From the NCBI GenBank assembly GCA_024696945.1, contig JAILGF010000075.1, forward strand, positions 33,034-97,033: a DNA stretch of 64,000 nt. Direction: 5' to 3'. Origin of the DNA: Lachnospiraceae bacterium (lineage in GTDB: Bacteria; Bacillota; Clostridia; Lachnospirales; Lachnospiraceae). The notes below the pieces were generated by a model. The model was not told the DNA's origin. It made no database searches and was given only the letters and a program-made list of their open reading frames with translations. Below, piece by piece: positions 1 through 8,631 of the stretch (its first letter is position 1; every line of letters starts with the position of its first letter). A program made the translations under genes and the position numbers.

Positions 1-477
1 ATTGAAGCATGCAGATTGGCCGAAAAAGGAAAAGGGGCCGATGAGATAATTGAGAGTATTGAAGGGATTAAGAACAAGGTTCATTCCGACTTTATTGTTG
101 ACAATCTTGATTTCCTAGCCCGTGCAGGCCAGGTGAGCGCGAAGACTGCAAACATAGCTAAAGCTTTAATGGCGAGACCTGTATTGGGACTTAAAAAGGG
201 AAAGATGGGTGTCAACGGATTTTATTTAGGATCCCGCGAGAGAGCATGGAAGAAATATATCGATACGGTTTTGAAATCTCCTTCAAGGATAGATAAGAAG
301 ATCGCATTCGTTACATATGTAGGCCTGTCAAAACAGGATATGGAGTGGATCAGGGAAAGGATTGAAAGTAAGGTTAAATTCGAAGCCATCTATTTTAAAA
401 AGGCTTCTCCCGTTATCGCGGTGAACTGCGGTCCGGGTACCTTCGGCATTCTTACAAAGGATGCTGAGAGGGGTTGA
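1..477 (+). CDS. DegV family protein, C-terminal part (5' end truncated by window)
   Basis: Frame is open from base 1 (IEACRLAEKGKGAD...) to TGA at 477; 'FIVDNLDFLARAGQVSAKTA...LMARPVLGLKKGKMG' is DegV-like. Confidence 0.85.
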   Translation: MEACRLAEKGKGADEIIESIEGIKNKVHSDFIVDNLDFLARAGQVSAKTANIAKALMARPVLGLKKGKMGVNGFYLGSRERAWKKYIDTVLKSPSRIDKKIAFVTYVGLSKQDMEWIRERIESKVKFEAIYFKKASPVIAVNCGPGTFGILTKDAERG

Positions 478-1559
478 CCGATTTTAAAGATTTTATGGAA
501 AATATACAGGCTGTCTTAAAATCCAAAAGAAAAAAACTCATGGCCGTAACGATACTTTTTGTTCTCGTTATTGTCCTGGGTTTTATCTGCCTGTTTGTGG
601 GTTCTTCGCATATGTCATTTTCGGACTGTATTGATGCTCTTTTGGGAACGGGCAGTCCTGCTTCGGTGCGGATAATAAGGAATATCCGTATCCCGAGAGT
701 GCTTGCGGCGATAATAGCCGGTGCGGGTCTGTCGGTTTCGGGGCTTATCATGCAGACTAACCTTAACAATCCGATGGCAAGTCCGGCTACGCTGGGCGTA
801 TCTAATGCGGCTGTATTCGGAGCCAATCTTTCGATAATCGCTTTTGCGGGAGGGTTCCTTTCTACCGGGAATAATTTAAACAGCTTTTCCGTCGGAGCCA
901 ATCCGTATGCTACTTCTTTTATGGCTTTTGTCTTTTCAACGCTTTCCATAATTCTTATTTTAGGGCTATGCAGGCTCCGTTCGTTTAGACCCGGAGTGGT
1001 GGTATTGGCCGGGATCGCCATAGGCTCGATATGGACTGCCGCAACGACCATACTTCAGTTCTATGCCACGGATGTGGGATTGTCCGCAGCGGTTATATGG
1101 ACCTTCGGAGATCTGGGAAGAGCTACTTACAAAACGGATATTATAATGGCGGTAACAGTGGCTGTAGGAATTGTTTTTTTCATCTTGATGAGCTGGAAAT
1201 TCAATGCCCTTCTTTCAGGAGACGCAGCTGCATCCGGCATGGGTGTGAACGTAAACCGGTTAAGGTTTGTTTCCATGCTTTTGGCCTCCGTTATTACCGC
1301 GGTATGTGTATCATATCTGGGGATCATCGGATTTGTCGGGATCATCTGCCCGCATGTTGTTAAGAAGTTCCTGGGACAGGATCATCGGTTTACGATCCCG
1401 GCATGTGTGTTCGCAGGCAGTATACTGCTCTTGCTTGCCGATACCGTTTCAAGGAGCATGGGGAACGGTTCCGCGCTTCCCGTGGGTGCGATCACTTCGC
1501 TGCTGGGAGCACCCTTCTTCTTGATAATAATCCTCTTTAGGAAGGGGGACAGGGCATGA
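474..1559 (+). CDS. FecCD-family iron/siderophore-type ABC transporter permease (TTG start at 474, or ATG at 495)
   Basis: Multi-TM protein with FecCD signatures 'RIPRVLAAIIAGAGLSVSGLIMQTNLNNPMASPATLGVSNAA' and 'GIIGFVGIICPHVVKKFLGQDHR'. Confidence 0.93.
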   Translation: MTDFKDFMENIQAVLKSKRKKLMAVTILFVLVIVLGFICLFVGSSHMSFSDCIDALLGTGSPASVRIIRNIRIPRVLAAIIAGAGLSVSGLIMQTNLNNPMASPATLGVSNAAVFGANLSIIAFAGGFLSTGNNLNSFSVGANPYATSFMAFVFSTLSIILILGLCRLRSFRPGVVVLAGIAIGSIWTAATTILQFYATDVGLSAAVIWTFGDLGRATYKTDIIMAVTVAVGIVFFILMSWKFNALLSGDAAASGMGVNVNRLRFVSMLLASVITAVCVSYLGIIGFVGIICPHVVKKFLGQDHRFTIPACVFAGSILLLLADTVSRSMGNGSALPVGAITSLLGAPFFLIIILFRKGDRA

Positions 1560-2314
1560 TACTTGAGATAAAGGACTTGCGCTTCGGTTATTCCAAGAGA
1601 AGCCCCCTTGTGCTTGACGGCGTGAACCTTGAACTTGATAAAGGAGAGATTGGGGTATTGCTCGGGAAAAACGGCTCGGGCAAAACCACATTGTTTAAAA
1701 ATATATTGGGACTTGTGAAACCGGCTTCGGGGAATATTCTTTTTAAAGGGAAAGATCTCCTGAAGATCAAAGGGAATGAAAGAGCAAAGCATATTTCGTA
1801 TGTTCCGCAAAATGCCGAGTTTGGATCTTTAAGCGTATTTGATACCGTGCTTATGGGAAGGATGCCTTATTTCGGACTCCGTTCCGGCAGCAGCGACGAG
1901 GAAAAGACTGCCGAAATGCTAAAGGAGATGGGCATGGAGCACCTGGCATCGAGGAATGTTGAAGAGCTTTCGGGAGGCGAAAGACAGAAAACTGCTATAG
2001 CGAGAGCTCTTGTACAGGAGCCTGAATTCATGATATTCGATGAACCTACAGGAAATCTTGATATCGCAAATGAGCAGCTTATCCTGAAGGAAGCCGGAAG
2101 GGTCGCAAAGGAAAAAGGGATAGGGATACTTACTTCACTTCATGACATTAATCAGGCTCTTGCCGTAGGGGACAGGTTCTTCTTCTTAAAGAACGGAAGG
2201 ATCCTGTATTCCGGGGACAGCAGCATTGTATCGAAAGAGATAATCGAAGATGTTTTTGATGCCAAGGTAAACCTGATAGAACATGAAGGCAAAAAGGTAG
2301 TCTTAAATTACTGA
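1556..2314 (+). CDS. FepC/FecE-type ABC transporter ATP-binding protein
   Basis: Walker A GKNGSGKTT, signature LSGGERQ, Walker B FMIFDEPTGNLD; start overlaps permease stop (ATGA). Confidence 0.95.
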   Translation: MILEIKDLRFGYSKRSPLVLDGVNLELDKGEIGVLLGKNGSGKTTLFKNILGLVKPASGNILFKGKDLLKIKGNERAKHISYVPQNAEFGSLSVFDTVLMGRMPYFGLRSGSSDEEKTAEMLKEMGMEHLASRNVEELSGGERQKTAIARALVQEPEFMIFDEPTGNLDIANEQLILKEAGRVAKEKGIGILTSLHDINQALAVGDRFFFLKNGRILYSGDSSIVSKEIIEDVFDAKVNLIEHEGKKVVLNY

Positions 2315-2389
2315 AAAAAGAAATAGCCTTTTGGCAAGATTTATGATATATTAATTATTACTGCAGATTTTTTCAAGGAGGAAAAGGAG

Positions 2390-4102
2390 ATGGCGGATTG
2401 GATCGTTGTTGTTGATGATGATTCCACGAACTTAAAAATGGCCGGACGTATTCTTAGCAAGCATAATAAAAGAGTTACAGCCATGACTTCAGGGTATGCC
2501 CTTCTTGATTATATCAAAGGAAATATACCTGATATTATCCTGCTTGATATAAAGATGCCGGACATGGACGGCTTCGAGACTTTAAGAAAACTCAGGGCAC
2601 TCGAAAAAGAACTGAATATTAACGAGATACCGGTCATCTTCCTTACCGCGGATGAAGATGTCAGCACCGAGATGCGCGGTTTTGAGGTGGGAGTATCCGA
2701 TTATGTGAGAAAGCCCTTTGATCCGGAAATACTTGTTAAGAGAATAGATAATATCATAGGAAAACAGGAACAGATTCTTAAATTCCAGGAAGAGGCCACT
2801 ATAGATCAGCTGACCGGGCTTCTGAACAAGACGGCCACAAAAGATAAAATGACGGGTATCTGCGGCAGGATGTCGGGATACCTTATGATAATAGACCTTG
2901 ACAGCTTTAAGCTTGTAAACGATATTTACGGGCATTCGATGGGTGATGAGGTACTGAAGAGCTTTGCCGATATTTTAAGAAAATGTTTTTCCGAAGACTG
3001 TGTGATCGGAAGGATCGGAGGGGATGAGTTCCTGGCGTTTTCACCGGAAATTGACAGTGAGGATGACCTGAAACCTCTGACAGAAAGGCTCAATTCCAGC
3101 ATGACGGAAAAAGCAAAGCAGCTCATGGGGCAGGATATGACCATTCCGCTCGGAGTGTCAATGGGCGCGGCATTTATTTCCGGAAAGAATTCCGATTATG
3201 AGGAGCTCTTTAAGGCGGCAGACAAGGCACTTTATAATGTTAAGCAGAACGGAAAGCACGGCTGCGCCGTTTACAGCGCGGAATCCGAATACGAGGACGA
3301 GGTGATCATGAACCTGAAAACCATCAGCATGATCCTTTCGGAAAGAAATATACCGGACCGTGCGCTGCAGCTTGACAGGGAATCCTTTATATATGTTTAC
3401 CGGTTCCTAATAAGATACATAATGAGATATCGCAAAAAGGCGTGCAAGCTTCTTATCACACTGTCTGAGGGAAATGTGGGCGGAAACTTTGATGAGACCT
3501 GCGATATGTTCCTTACTCATGTGATGGACCACCTACGGAAGAGCGATATCGTTATGCAGTACCGCAAGAATCAGGTCTTTGTTTTCCTTACCGATATCAA
3601 GGAAGGAGCTGTTCTTCAGGTTATAGGAAATATTATCAATTCCTGGAACGAACAGAAGGAAGGAAGCCTTTCCATTACATATGAGTATGATTTTGTAAAG
3701 TTTGATGAGAACCCGGTTACCGAGGACAATGAACCACCGAGAGTTGCGGTTGTTGATGATGACAGCTCCAACCTGAAGCTTGCGGGACATATCTTAAGCA
3801 AATACAATATCCGCGTAACTGCGCTGAGGTCGGGAGAAGCGCTTCTGGAATTCCTTAAGAATAACAAACCCGATCTTATACTTCTCGATATAAAAATGCC
3901 GGGGATGGACGGTTTTGAAACCATGGAGAAGCTTAAGGCCATGGATGAGGACATTGCGGATATTCCGGTAGCGTTCTTAACGGCAGATGAGAATGCGGAA
4001 TCGGAGAAAAGGGGAGTTGAACTCGGAGCGGTCGATTTCATAAAGAAGCCCTTTATTCCCGAAGTATTGGTGATGCGCGTAAAGAGTATCTTAAGTAAAT
4101 GA
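2390..4102 (+). CDS. REC-GGDEF-REC response regulator/diguanylate cyclase
   Basis: Two receiver domains (DIILLDIKMPDMDGFE and DLILLDIKMPGMDGFE) flank a GGDEF domain with intact GGDEF motif (GRIGGDEFLAF). Confidence 0.93.
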   Translation: MADWIVVVDDDSTNLKMAGRILSKHNKRVTAMTSGYALLDYIKGNIPDIILLDIKMPDMDGFETLRKLRALEKELNINEIPVIFLTADEDVSTEMRGFEVGVSDYVRKPFDPEILVKRIDNIIGKQEQILKFQEEATIDQLTGLLNKTATKDKMTGICGRMSGYLMIIDLDSFKLVNDIYGHSMGDEVLKSFADILRKCFSEDCVIGRIGGDEFLAFSPEIDSEDDLKPLTERLNSSMTEKAKQLMGQDMTIPLGVSMGAAFISGKNSDYEELFKAADKALYNVKQNGKHGCAVYSAESEYEDEVIMNLKTISMILSERNIPDRALQLDRESFIYVYRFLIRYIMRYRKKACKLLITLSEGNVGGNFDETCDMFLTHVMDHLRKSDIVMQYRKNQVFVFLTDIKEGAVLQVIGNIINSWNEQKEGSLSITYEYDFVKFDENPVTEDNEPPRVAVVDDDSSNLKLAGHILSKYNIRVTALRSGEALLEFLKNNKPDLILLDIKMPGMDGFETMEKLKAMDEDIADIPVAFLTADENAESEKRGVELGAVDFIKKPFIPEVLVMRVKSILSK

Positions 4103-4108
4103 GAATTT

Positions 4109-4138
4109 CCTTGACACTGATTGTCAAGGTGATATAAT
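4109..4138 (+). promoter_or_regulatory. sigma-A-type promoter with 8-bp inverted repeat over the -35, upstream of iorA
   Basis: TTGACA (4111-4116), 16-bp spacer, TATAAT (4133-4138); CCTTGACA-CTGAT-TGTCAAGG at 4109-4129. Confidence 0.7.
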
Positions 4139-4174
4139 GGATTTTTAGTTAAAATGAATCGGAGGTTATCTTAC

Positions 4175-5908
4175 ATGGCAGAAAAGAAACTGATGTTGGG
4201 AAACGAGGCCATCGCACGCGGTGCTTATGAAGCAGGCGTTAAGGTTTCGGCCGCATATCCCGGTACTCCCAGCACCGAAATCAGCGAGAATATTGTAAAG
4301 TATGATGAAATCTATTGTGAGTGGTCACCCAATGAGAAGGTGGCTATGGAAGTTGCAATCGGAGCTTCGCTTGCAGGCGTAAGGTCACTTGCTTCAATGA
4401 AGCATGTCGGCGTAAACGTGGCTTCGGACCCTTTGTATACCGTAAGCTACATAGGTGTTACCGGCGGTCTTGTTATCGTGGCGGCGGACGATCCCGGAAT
4501 GTACAGCTCACAGAACGAGCAGGATTCACGTGCCGTTGCACGTGCAGCACATATCCCGGTCATCGAGCCTTCTGACAGTGCAGAAGCTAAGGAATTCATC
4601 AAGTTTGCATATGATATAAGCGAGAAGTACGATACTCCCGTTATGTTCAGGACTACCACACGTATTGCTCATTCACAGGGACTGGTTGAGCTCGAGGACA
4701 GATGCGAGCCCATTGATATCCCTTATGTTAAGAATGCCGCAAAGAATGTTATGATGCCCGGAAATGCCATTAAGCGCCACCCTGTTGTAGAGGCACGTGA
4801 AAAGCAGATGGCTATAGACGGTGCCGATTTCCCCATCAACAGGATAGAGATGAACGATACCAAGATAGGTGTTATTACTTCCGGTATCCCTTATCAGTAT
4901 GTTAAGGAAGCACTTCCCAATGCTTCTGTTCTGAAGCTGGGTTGCGTAAATCCGCTTCCTAAGCAGATGATCATTGACTTTGCAAAGAAGGTTGACAAGC
5001 TTTATATTATAGAAGAACTTGATCCCATTATTGAAGAGCAGGTTAAGTCATGGGGCGTTGAGTGTACGGGTAAGGAAATACTTACCATCCAGGGCGAATA
5101 CAGCACAAATATGCTGAAAAAAGCTATTTTGGGACAGGAACTTGACATTGAGGCCAAGGCTGATGTTCCCGTAAGACCTCCTATCCTTTGCCCGGGCTGC
5201 CCTCACAGAAGTACTTTCTTTACTTTAAACAAGTTAAAGATTCATGCAGCAGGCGATATCGGCTGTTATACCCTCGGTGCCGTTGCTCCTTTGAACGTGG
5301 TTGAGACCACTGTTTGTATGGGTTCTTCCATCTCCACGCTTCACGGAATGGAGAAGGCTAAGGGCAAGGACTATATCAAGGACTGGGTAGCAGTTATCGG
5401 TGATTCGACATTTATGCATACCGGTGTTAACTCTCTTATGAACATGTTCTATAACCAGGGTACCGGTACGGTTCTTATCCTCGACAATTCAACGACCGGT
5501 ATGACAGGACATCAGGACCATGCCGCAACAGGTAAGACTCTTAAGGGCGAGATCGTTCCTGCCATCGATATTTACAAGCTTTGCCATGACGGTATCGGAA
5601 TTGAGAATACAAGGATCGTTAATGCGTTTGATACAAAGGAACTTGAGAAGGCCATTAAGGAAGAGGTGGCAAGAGATGCTGTTTCGGTTATTATCGTTCA
5701 AGCTCCTTGTGCTCTTCTTAAGTCAAATAAGCCGAAGCCCGCGTTCCATATCGATACTGACAAATGTAAGCGCTGCTATATGTGCATGAAGCCCGCATGT
5801 CCCGCTATCACAAAGGCTGAGGACGGCACAGTTTCCATCAATGCTACTATGTGTAACGGCTGCGGTCTGTGCGAGGGGCAGTGTAAATTTGGAGCGATTT
5901 TGAGATAA
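4175..5908 (+). CDS. iorA: Indolepyruvate ferredoxin oxidoreductase alpha subunit
   Basis: ORF from 4154, ATG at 4175 preferred; TPP enzyme 'GDSTFMHTGVNSLMNM', C-terminal 2x[4Fe-4S] CxxCxxCxxxxCP clusters. Confidence 0.95.
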   Translation: MAEKKLMLGNEAIARGAYEAGVKVSAAYPGTPSTEISENIVKYDEIYCEWSPNEKVAMEVAIGASLAGVRSLASMKHVGVNVASDPLYTVSYIGVTGGLVIVAADDPGMYSSQNEQDSRAVARAAHIPVIEPSDSAEAKEFIKFAYDISEKYDTPVMFRTTTRIAHSQGLVELEDRCEPIDIPYVKNAAKNVMMPGNAIKRHPVVEAREKQMAIDGADFPINRIEMNDTKIGVITSGIPYQYVKEALPNASVLKLGCVNPLPKQMIIDFAKKVDKLYIIEELDPIIEEQVKSWGVECTGKEILTIQGEYSTNMLKKAILGQELDIEAKADVPVRPPILCPGCPHRSTFFTLNKLKIHAAGDIGCYTLGAVAPLNVVETTVCMGSSISTLHGMEKAKGKDYIKDWVAVIGDSTFMHTGVNSLMNMFYNQGTGTVLILDNSTTGMTGHQDHAATGKTLKGEIVPAIDIYKLCHDGIGIENTRIVNAFDTKELEKAIKEEVARDAVSVIIVQAPCALLKSNKPKPAFHIDTDKCKRCYMCMKPACPAITKAEDGTVSINATMCNGCGLCEGQCKFGAILR

Positions 5909-5918
5909 GGAGATATAT

Positions 5919-6488
5919 ATGGAAACGAAAAATATCATGATAGTCGGTGTCGGCGGACAGGGAACGCTTCTTACCAGCCGTATTCTCGGAGGTATTACGA
6001 TAAAGGCCGGGTATGATGTTAAGCTCAGTGAGGTTCACGGAATGGCTCAGAGAGGCGGAAGTGTTGTTACTTTTGTCCGTTACGGTGAGAAGGTTAACGA
6101 ACCTATAGTTGAGGAAGGACAGGCTGATGTCCTTATAGCATTTGAGAGGCTCGAGGCTTTAAGGTATGCACATTTCCTAAAGAAGGACGGAGTTCTGGTA
6201 GTAAACGATCAGAGGATCGATCCCATGCCTGTGGTAATCGGTGCCGCAAAGTATCCCGAAGGGATTATCGAGGGACTTGAGAAGAAGTATAAGGTATTAA
6301 AGGTCAATGCCATGGAAGAGGCTTTGAAGCTCGGAAATTCCAGGACATTTAATATTATTGTCCTCGGTATGGCAGCAAAGCATATGGACTTTAAAAAGGA
6401 GGATTGGCTCGAGGTTATTGAAAATACTGTGCCTCCTAAGACCATAGATATCAATAAGCAGGCTTTTGAAGTAGGATATTCTCTGTAA
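5919..6488 (+). CDS. iorB: Indolepyruvate ferredoxin oxidoreductase beta subunit
   Basis: 'IMIVGVGGQGTLLTSRILGGI...EVHGMAQRGGSVVTFVRYG' typical of IorB/POR-gamma; adjacent to iorA. Confidence 0.95.
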   Translation: METKNIMIVGVGGQGTLLTSRILGGITIKAGYDVKLSEVHGMAQRGGSVVTFVRYGEKVNEPIVEEGQADVLIAFERLEALRYAHFLKKDGVLVVNDQRIDPMPVVIGAAKYPEGIIEGLEKKYKVLKVNAMEEALKLGNSRTFNIIVLGMAAKHMDFKKEDWLEVIENTVPPKTIDINKQAFEVGYSL

Positions 6489-6495
6489 AAATAGT

Positions 6496-6524
6496 TTGAC
6501 AACTTTACTATTTTGGTGTATAAA
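6496..6524 (+). promoter_or_regulatory. sigma-A-type promoter for paaK
   Basis: TTGACA, 17-bp spacer, TATAAA. Confidence 0.6.
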
Positions 6525-6532
6525 AATAAATG

Positions 6533-6605
6533 GATCGATCAGAGGGACGGTTCTCTGATCGATTTTCAAAAATAAAAAATCAATCAGGGACCGTCCCTTT
6601 GATCG
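6533..6605. repeat. REPIN-like pair of inverted palindromic repeats
   Basis: 6533-6564 GATCGATCAGAGGGACGGTTCTCTGATCGATT and inverted variant 6578-6605 AATCAATCAGGGACCGTCCCTTTGATCGA. Confidence 0.75.
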
Positions 6606-6621
6606 ACGAAAGGATATTTCC

Positions 6622-7917
6622 ATGATCTGGAATGAAACCAAGGAATGCATGAGCCGTGATGAGATGAACCATCTCCAGAGCACAAGGCTTGTGAAGCAGG
6701 TAAATTATGTTTACCACAATGTGGAGTACTATCGGAAGAAGATGCAGGCAGCAGGTCTGGAACCGGGCGATATTACCGGTATTGAAGATATAACAAAGCT
6801 TCCTTTTACAACAAAGGACGATCTTAGAAATACATATCCCTGTGGTCTTTTTGCAGTTCCGAGGTCTGAGGTTGTCAGAATACATGCTTCTTCAGGTACA
6901 ACAGGAAAGGCAACCGTTGTAGGTTATACCAGACGTGATATTGAAGTCTGGTCCGAGTGTGTATCAAGAGTACTTGCCATGGCAGGCGTAGGAAAGAACG
7001 ATACGGTTCAGGTTTCTTACGGATACGGATTGTTTACCGGAGGACTCGGAGCTCATTACGGTGTTGAAAATGTCGGAGCTACCGTTGTTCCGCTTTCTAC
7101 AGGAAATACAAAGAAACAGCTTACCATGATGAAGGACCTTGGCGTTACTTCCATTATGTGTACTCCTTCATATCTTATGTATCTGACCGAATCCATAGAG
7201 GAGCAGGGAATCTTGGATGAGCTTCAGCTTAAATCTGCAGTATGCGGCGCAGAGCCCTGGACCGAGGAGATGAGGAACCAGATCGAATCCCGTCTGCACA
7301 TTAAAGCTCACGATATCTACGGACTCAGCGAGATCATGGGCCCCGGTGTTGCAGGTGACTGTGTATATCACAAGGGACTTCATATCAACGAGGACCATTT
7401 CCTTCCTGAGATCATTTCTGCTGAAACGCTTACTCCCATCGGAGACGGCGAGATCGGAGAATTGGTATTCACGACTCTTACCAAGGAAGCACTTCCTCTT
7501 ATCAGATATAGGACAAAGGACCTTACAAGCATCAACCACGGAAAGTGCGAATGCGGACGTACGACTGCAAGACTTTCCAGATTTGTGGGACGTTCGGATG
7601 ATATGCTCATTATCCGCGGCGTAAATGTGTTCCCTTCACAGGTTGAGGCTGCTCTTCTTGAAATGGGTGAGGTAAGTCCTAATTACCTGATGATAGTCGA
7701 TCGTGTAAATAACCTGGATACCTTGGAGGTTCTGGTTGAGGTTGACGAGAAGTTCTTCTCCGATGAGATCAAGGAACTCGAGAACCTTACCAAGAAGATC
7801 ACACATGTACTCCAGCAGGCACTTCTTATCCAGCCCAAGGTTAAGCTTGTTGAGCCGAAGACCTTGGAGAGGAGCGAAGGCAAGGCTAAGCGTGTAATCG
7901 ATAAGCGTAAATTATGA
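6622..7917 (+). CDS. paaK: Phenylacetate--CoA ligase (AMP-forming)
   Basis: 'IHASSGTTGKATVVGYTRRDIEVWSE', 'YGLSEIMGPGVAGDC' ; next to iorAB. Confidence 0.95.
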   Translation: MIWNETKECMSRDEMNHLQSTRLVKQVNYVYHNVEYYRKKMQAAGLEPGDITGIEDITKLPFTTKDDLRNTYPCGLFAVPRSEVVRIHASSGTTGKATVVGYTRRDIEVWSECVSRVLAMAGVGKNDTVQVSYGYGLFTGGLGAHYGVENVGATVVPLSTGNTKKQLTMMKDLGVTSIMCTPSYLMYLTESIEEQGILDELQLKSAVCGAEPWTEEMRNQIESRLHIKAHDIYGLSEIMGPGVAGDCVYHKGLHINEDHFLPEIISAETLTPIGDGEIGELVFTTLTKEALPLIRYRTKDLTSINHGKCECGRTTARLSRFVGRSDDMLIIRGVNVFPSQVEAALLEMGEVSPNYLMIVDRVNNLDTLEVLVEVDEKFFSDEIKELENLTKKITHVLQQALLIQPKVKLVEPKTLERSEGKAKRVIDKRKL

Positions 7918-7954
7918 TTAACGTAACGAATATAAATGTATCGGAGGTAACAAC

Positions 7955-8341
7955 ATGATCTTAAAACAATTATCGGTTTTTGTAGAAAATAAAGAAGGAA
8001 GAATGAAGGATATAACCCAGGTTTTAAAAGACAGTGGGATCAATATCAAAACTCTTTCTCTGGCAGATACCACAGAATACGGCATGCTGAGGCTTATCGT
8101 TTCGGATCCGGACCTTGCTAAGGCTAAGCTGAGAGAAGCAGGCTTCCCCGTAAGCATTACTGATGTTTTAGCAGTCAAAGCAGATGACCGTATCGGTTTC
8201 CTTCACGATATGCTCTGTAAGCTTGAGGGTAATATCTCGAGCATTGAATATATGTATACACTGCCTACCGAAGAGGGACCTGTGGTAATACTGAAGGTTG
8301 CCAATCCGTCAGAGGTTGAACAGGTTTTGGAGAATATTTAA
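7955..8341 (+). CDS. ACT-domain protein
   Basis: 'KQLSVFVENKEGRMKDITQVLKDSGINIKTLSLADT' ACT fold; two ACT-like halves; typical neighbour of ior/paaK. Confidence 0.88.
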   Translation: MILKQLSVFVENKEGRMKDITQVLKDSGINIKTLSLADTTEYGMLRLIVSDPDLAKAKLREAGFPVSITDVLAVKADDRIGFLHDMLCKLEGNISSIEYMYTLPTEEGPVVILKVANPSEVEQVLENI

Positions 8342-8366
8342 TAGTATTGATTTTTGATATTGAAAT

Positions 8367-8394
8367 GAGCCGGTTTATTGCCGGCTCTTTTTTT
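8367..8394 (+). terminator. Rho-independent terminator after ior-paaK-ACT operon
   Basis: GAGCCGG-TTTATTG-CCGGCTC followed by T7. Confidence 0.9.
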
Positions 8395-8478
8395 ACTGCT
8401 TGAGAAATGTCATTGCTGCAGATCCGAATGCTCTTTAAGGTGGAATTGTTAAAGAAAACAAAACTTACAAATTGTTAT

Positions 8479-8506
8479 TAAGTTTTTGCAATTATATACC
8501 GAAATA
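8479..8506 (+). promoter_or_regulatory. Possible sigma-28 (SigD)-type promoter
   Basis: TAAG-N16-CCGAAATA resembles TAAA-N14-16-CCGATAT; upstream of a gene next to flagellin. Confidence 0.35.
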
Positions 8507-8631
8507 TATAGTGCATGGATGCAATACATATATTCGACGGGAAACACAGGGACGTTCCGTATGGGCTTTAAGAAGGGGAAGGATATCGCTTGGGCCTTGA
8601 AGGAAATCCGTCGGCTTGAACGGAGAATAGC

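Noticed and set aside
452-1051. Long antisense ORF (199 aa) opposite the FecCD permease gene
   Set aside because: Lies on the reverse strand of a well-supported CDS, with no recognisable domain; typical shadow ORF. The same applies to other antisense ORFs in the track (e.g. 10935-11375, 12636-13136, 25362-25853, 59702-60331).
6533-6605. Repeat pair as a transcription terminator for iorAB
   Set aside because: Could form hairpins, but a good promoter lies immediately upstream and no proper T tract follows the stem; related sequence recurs at 29294, favouring a REP-type repeat.
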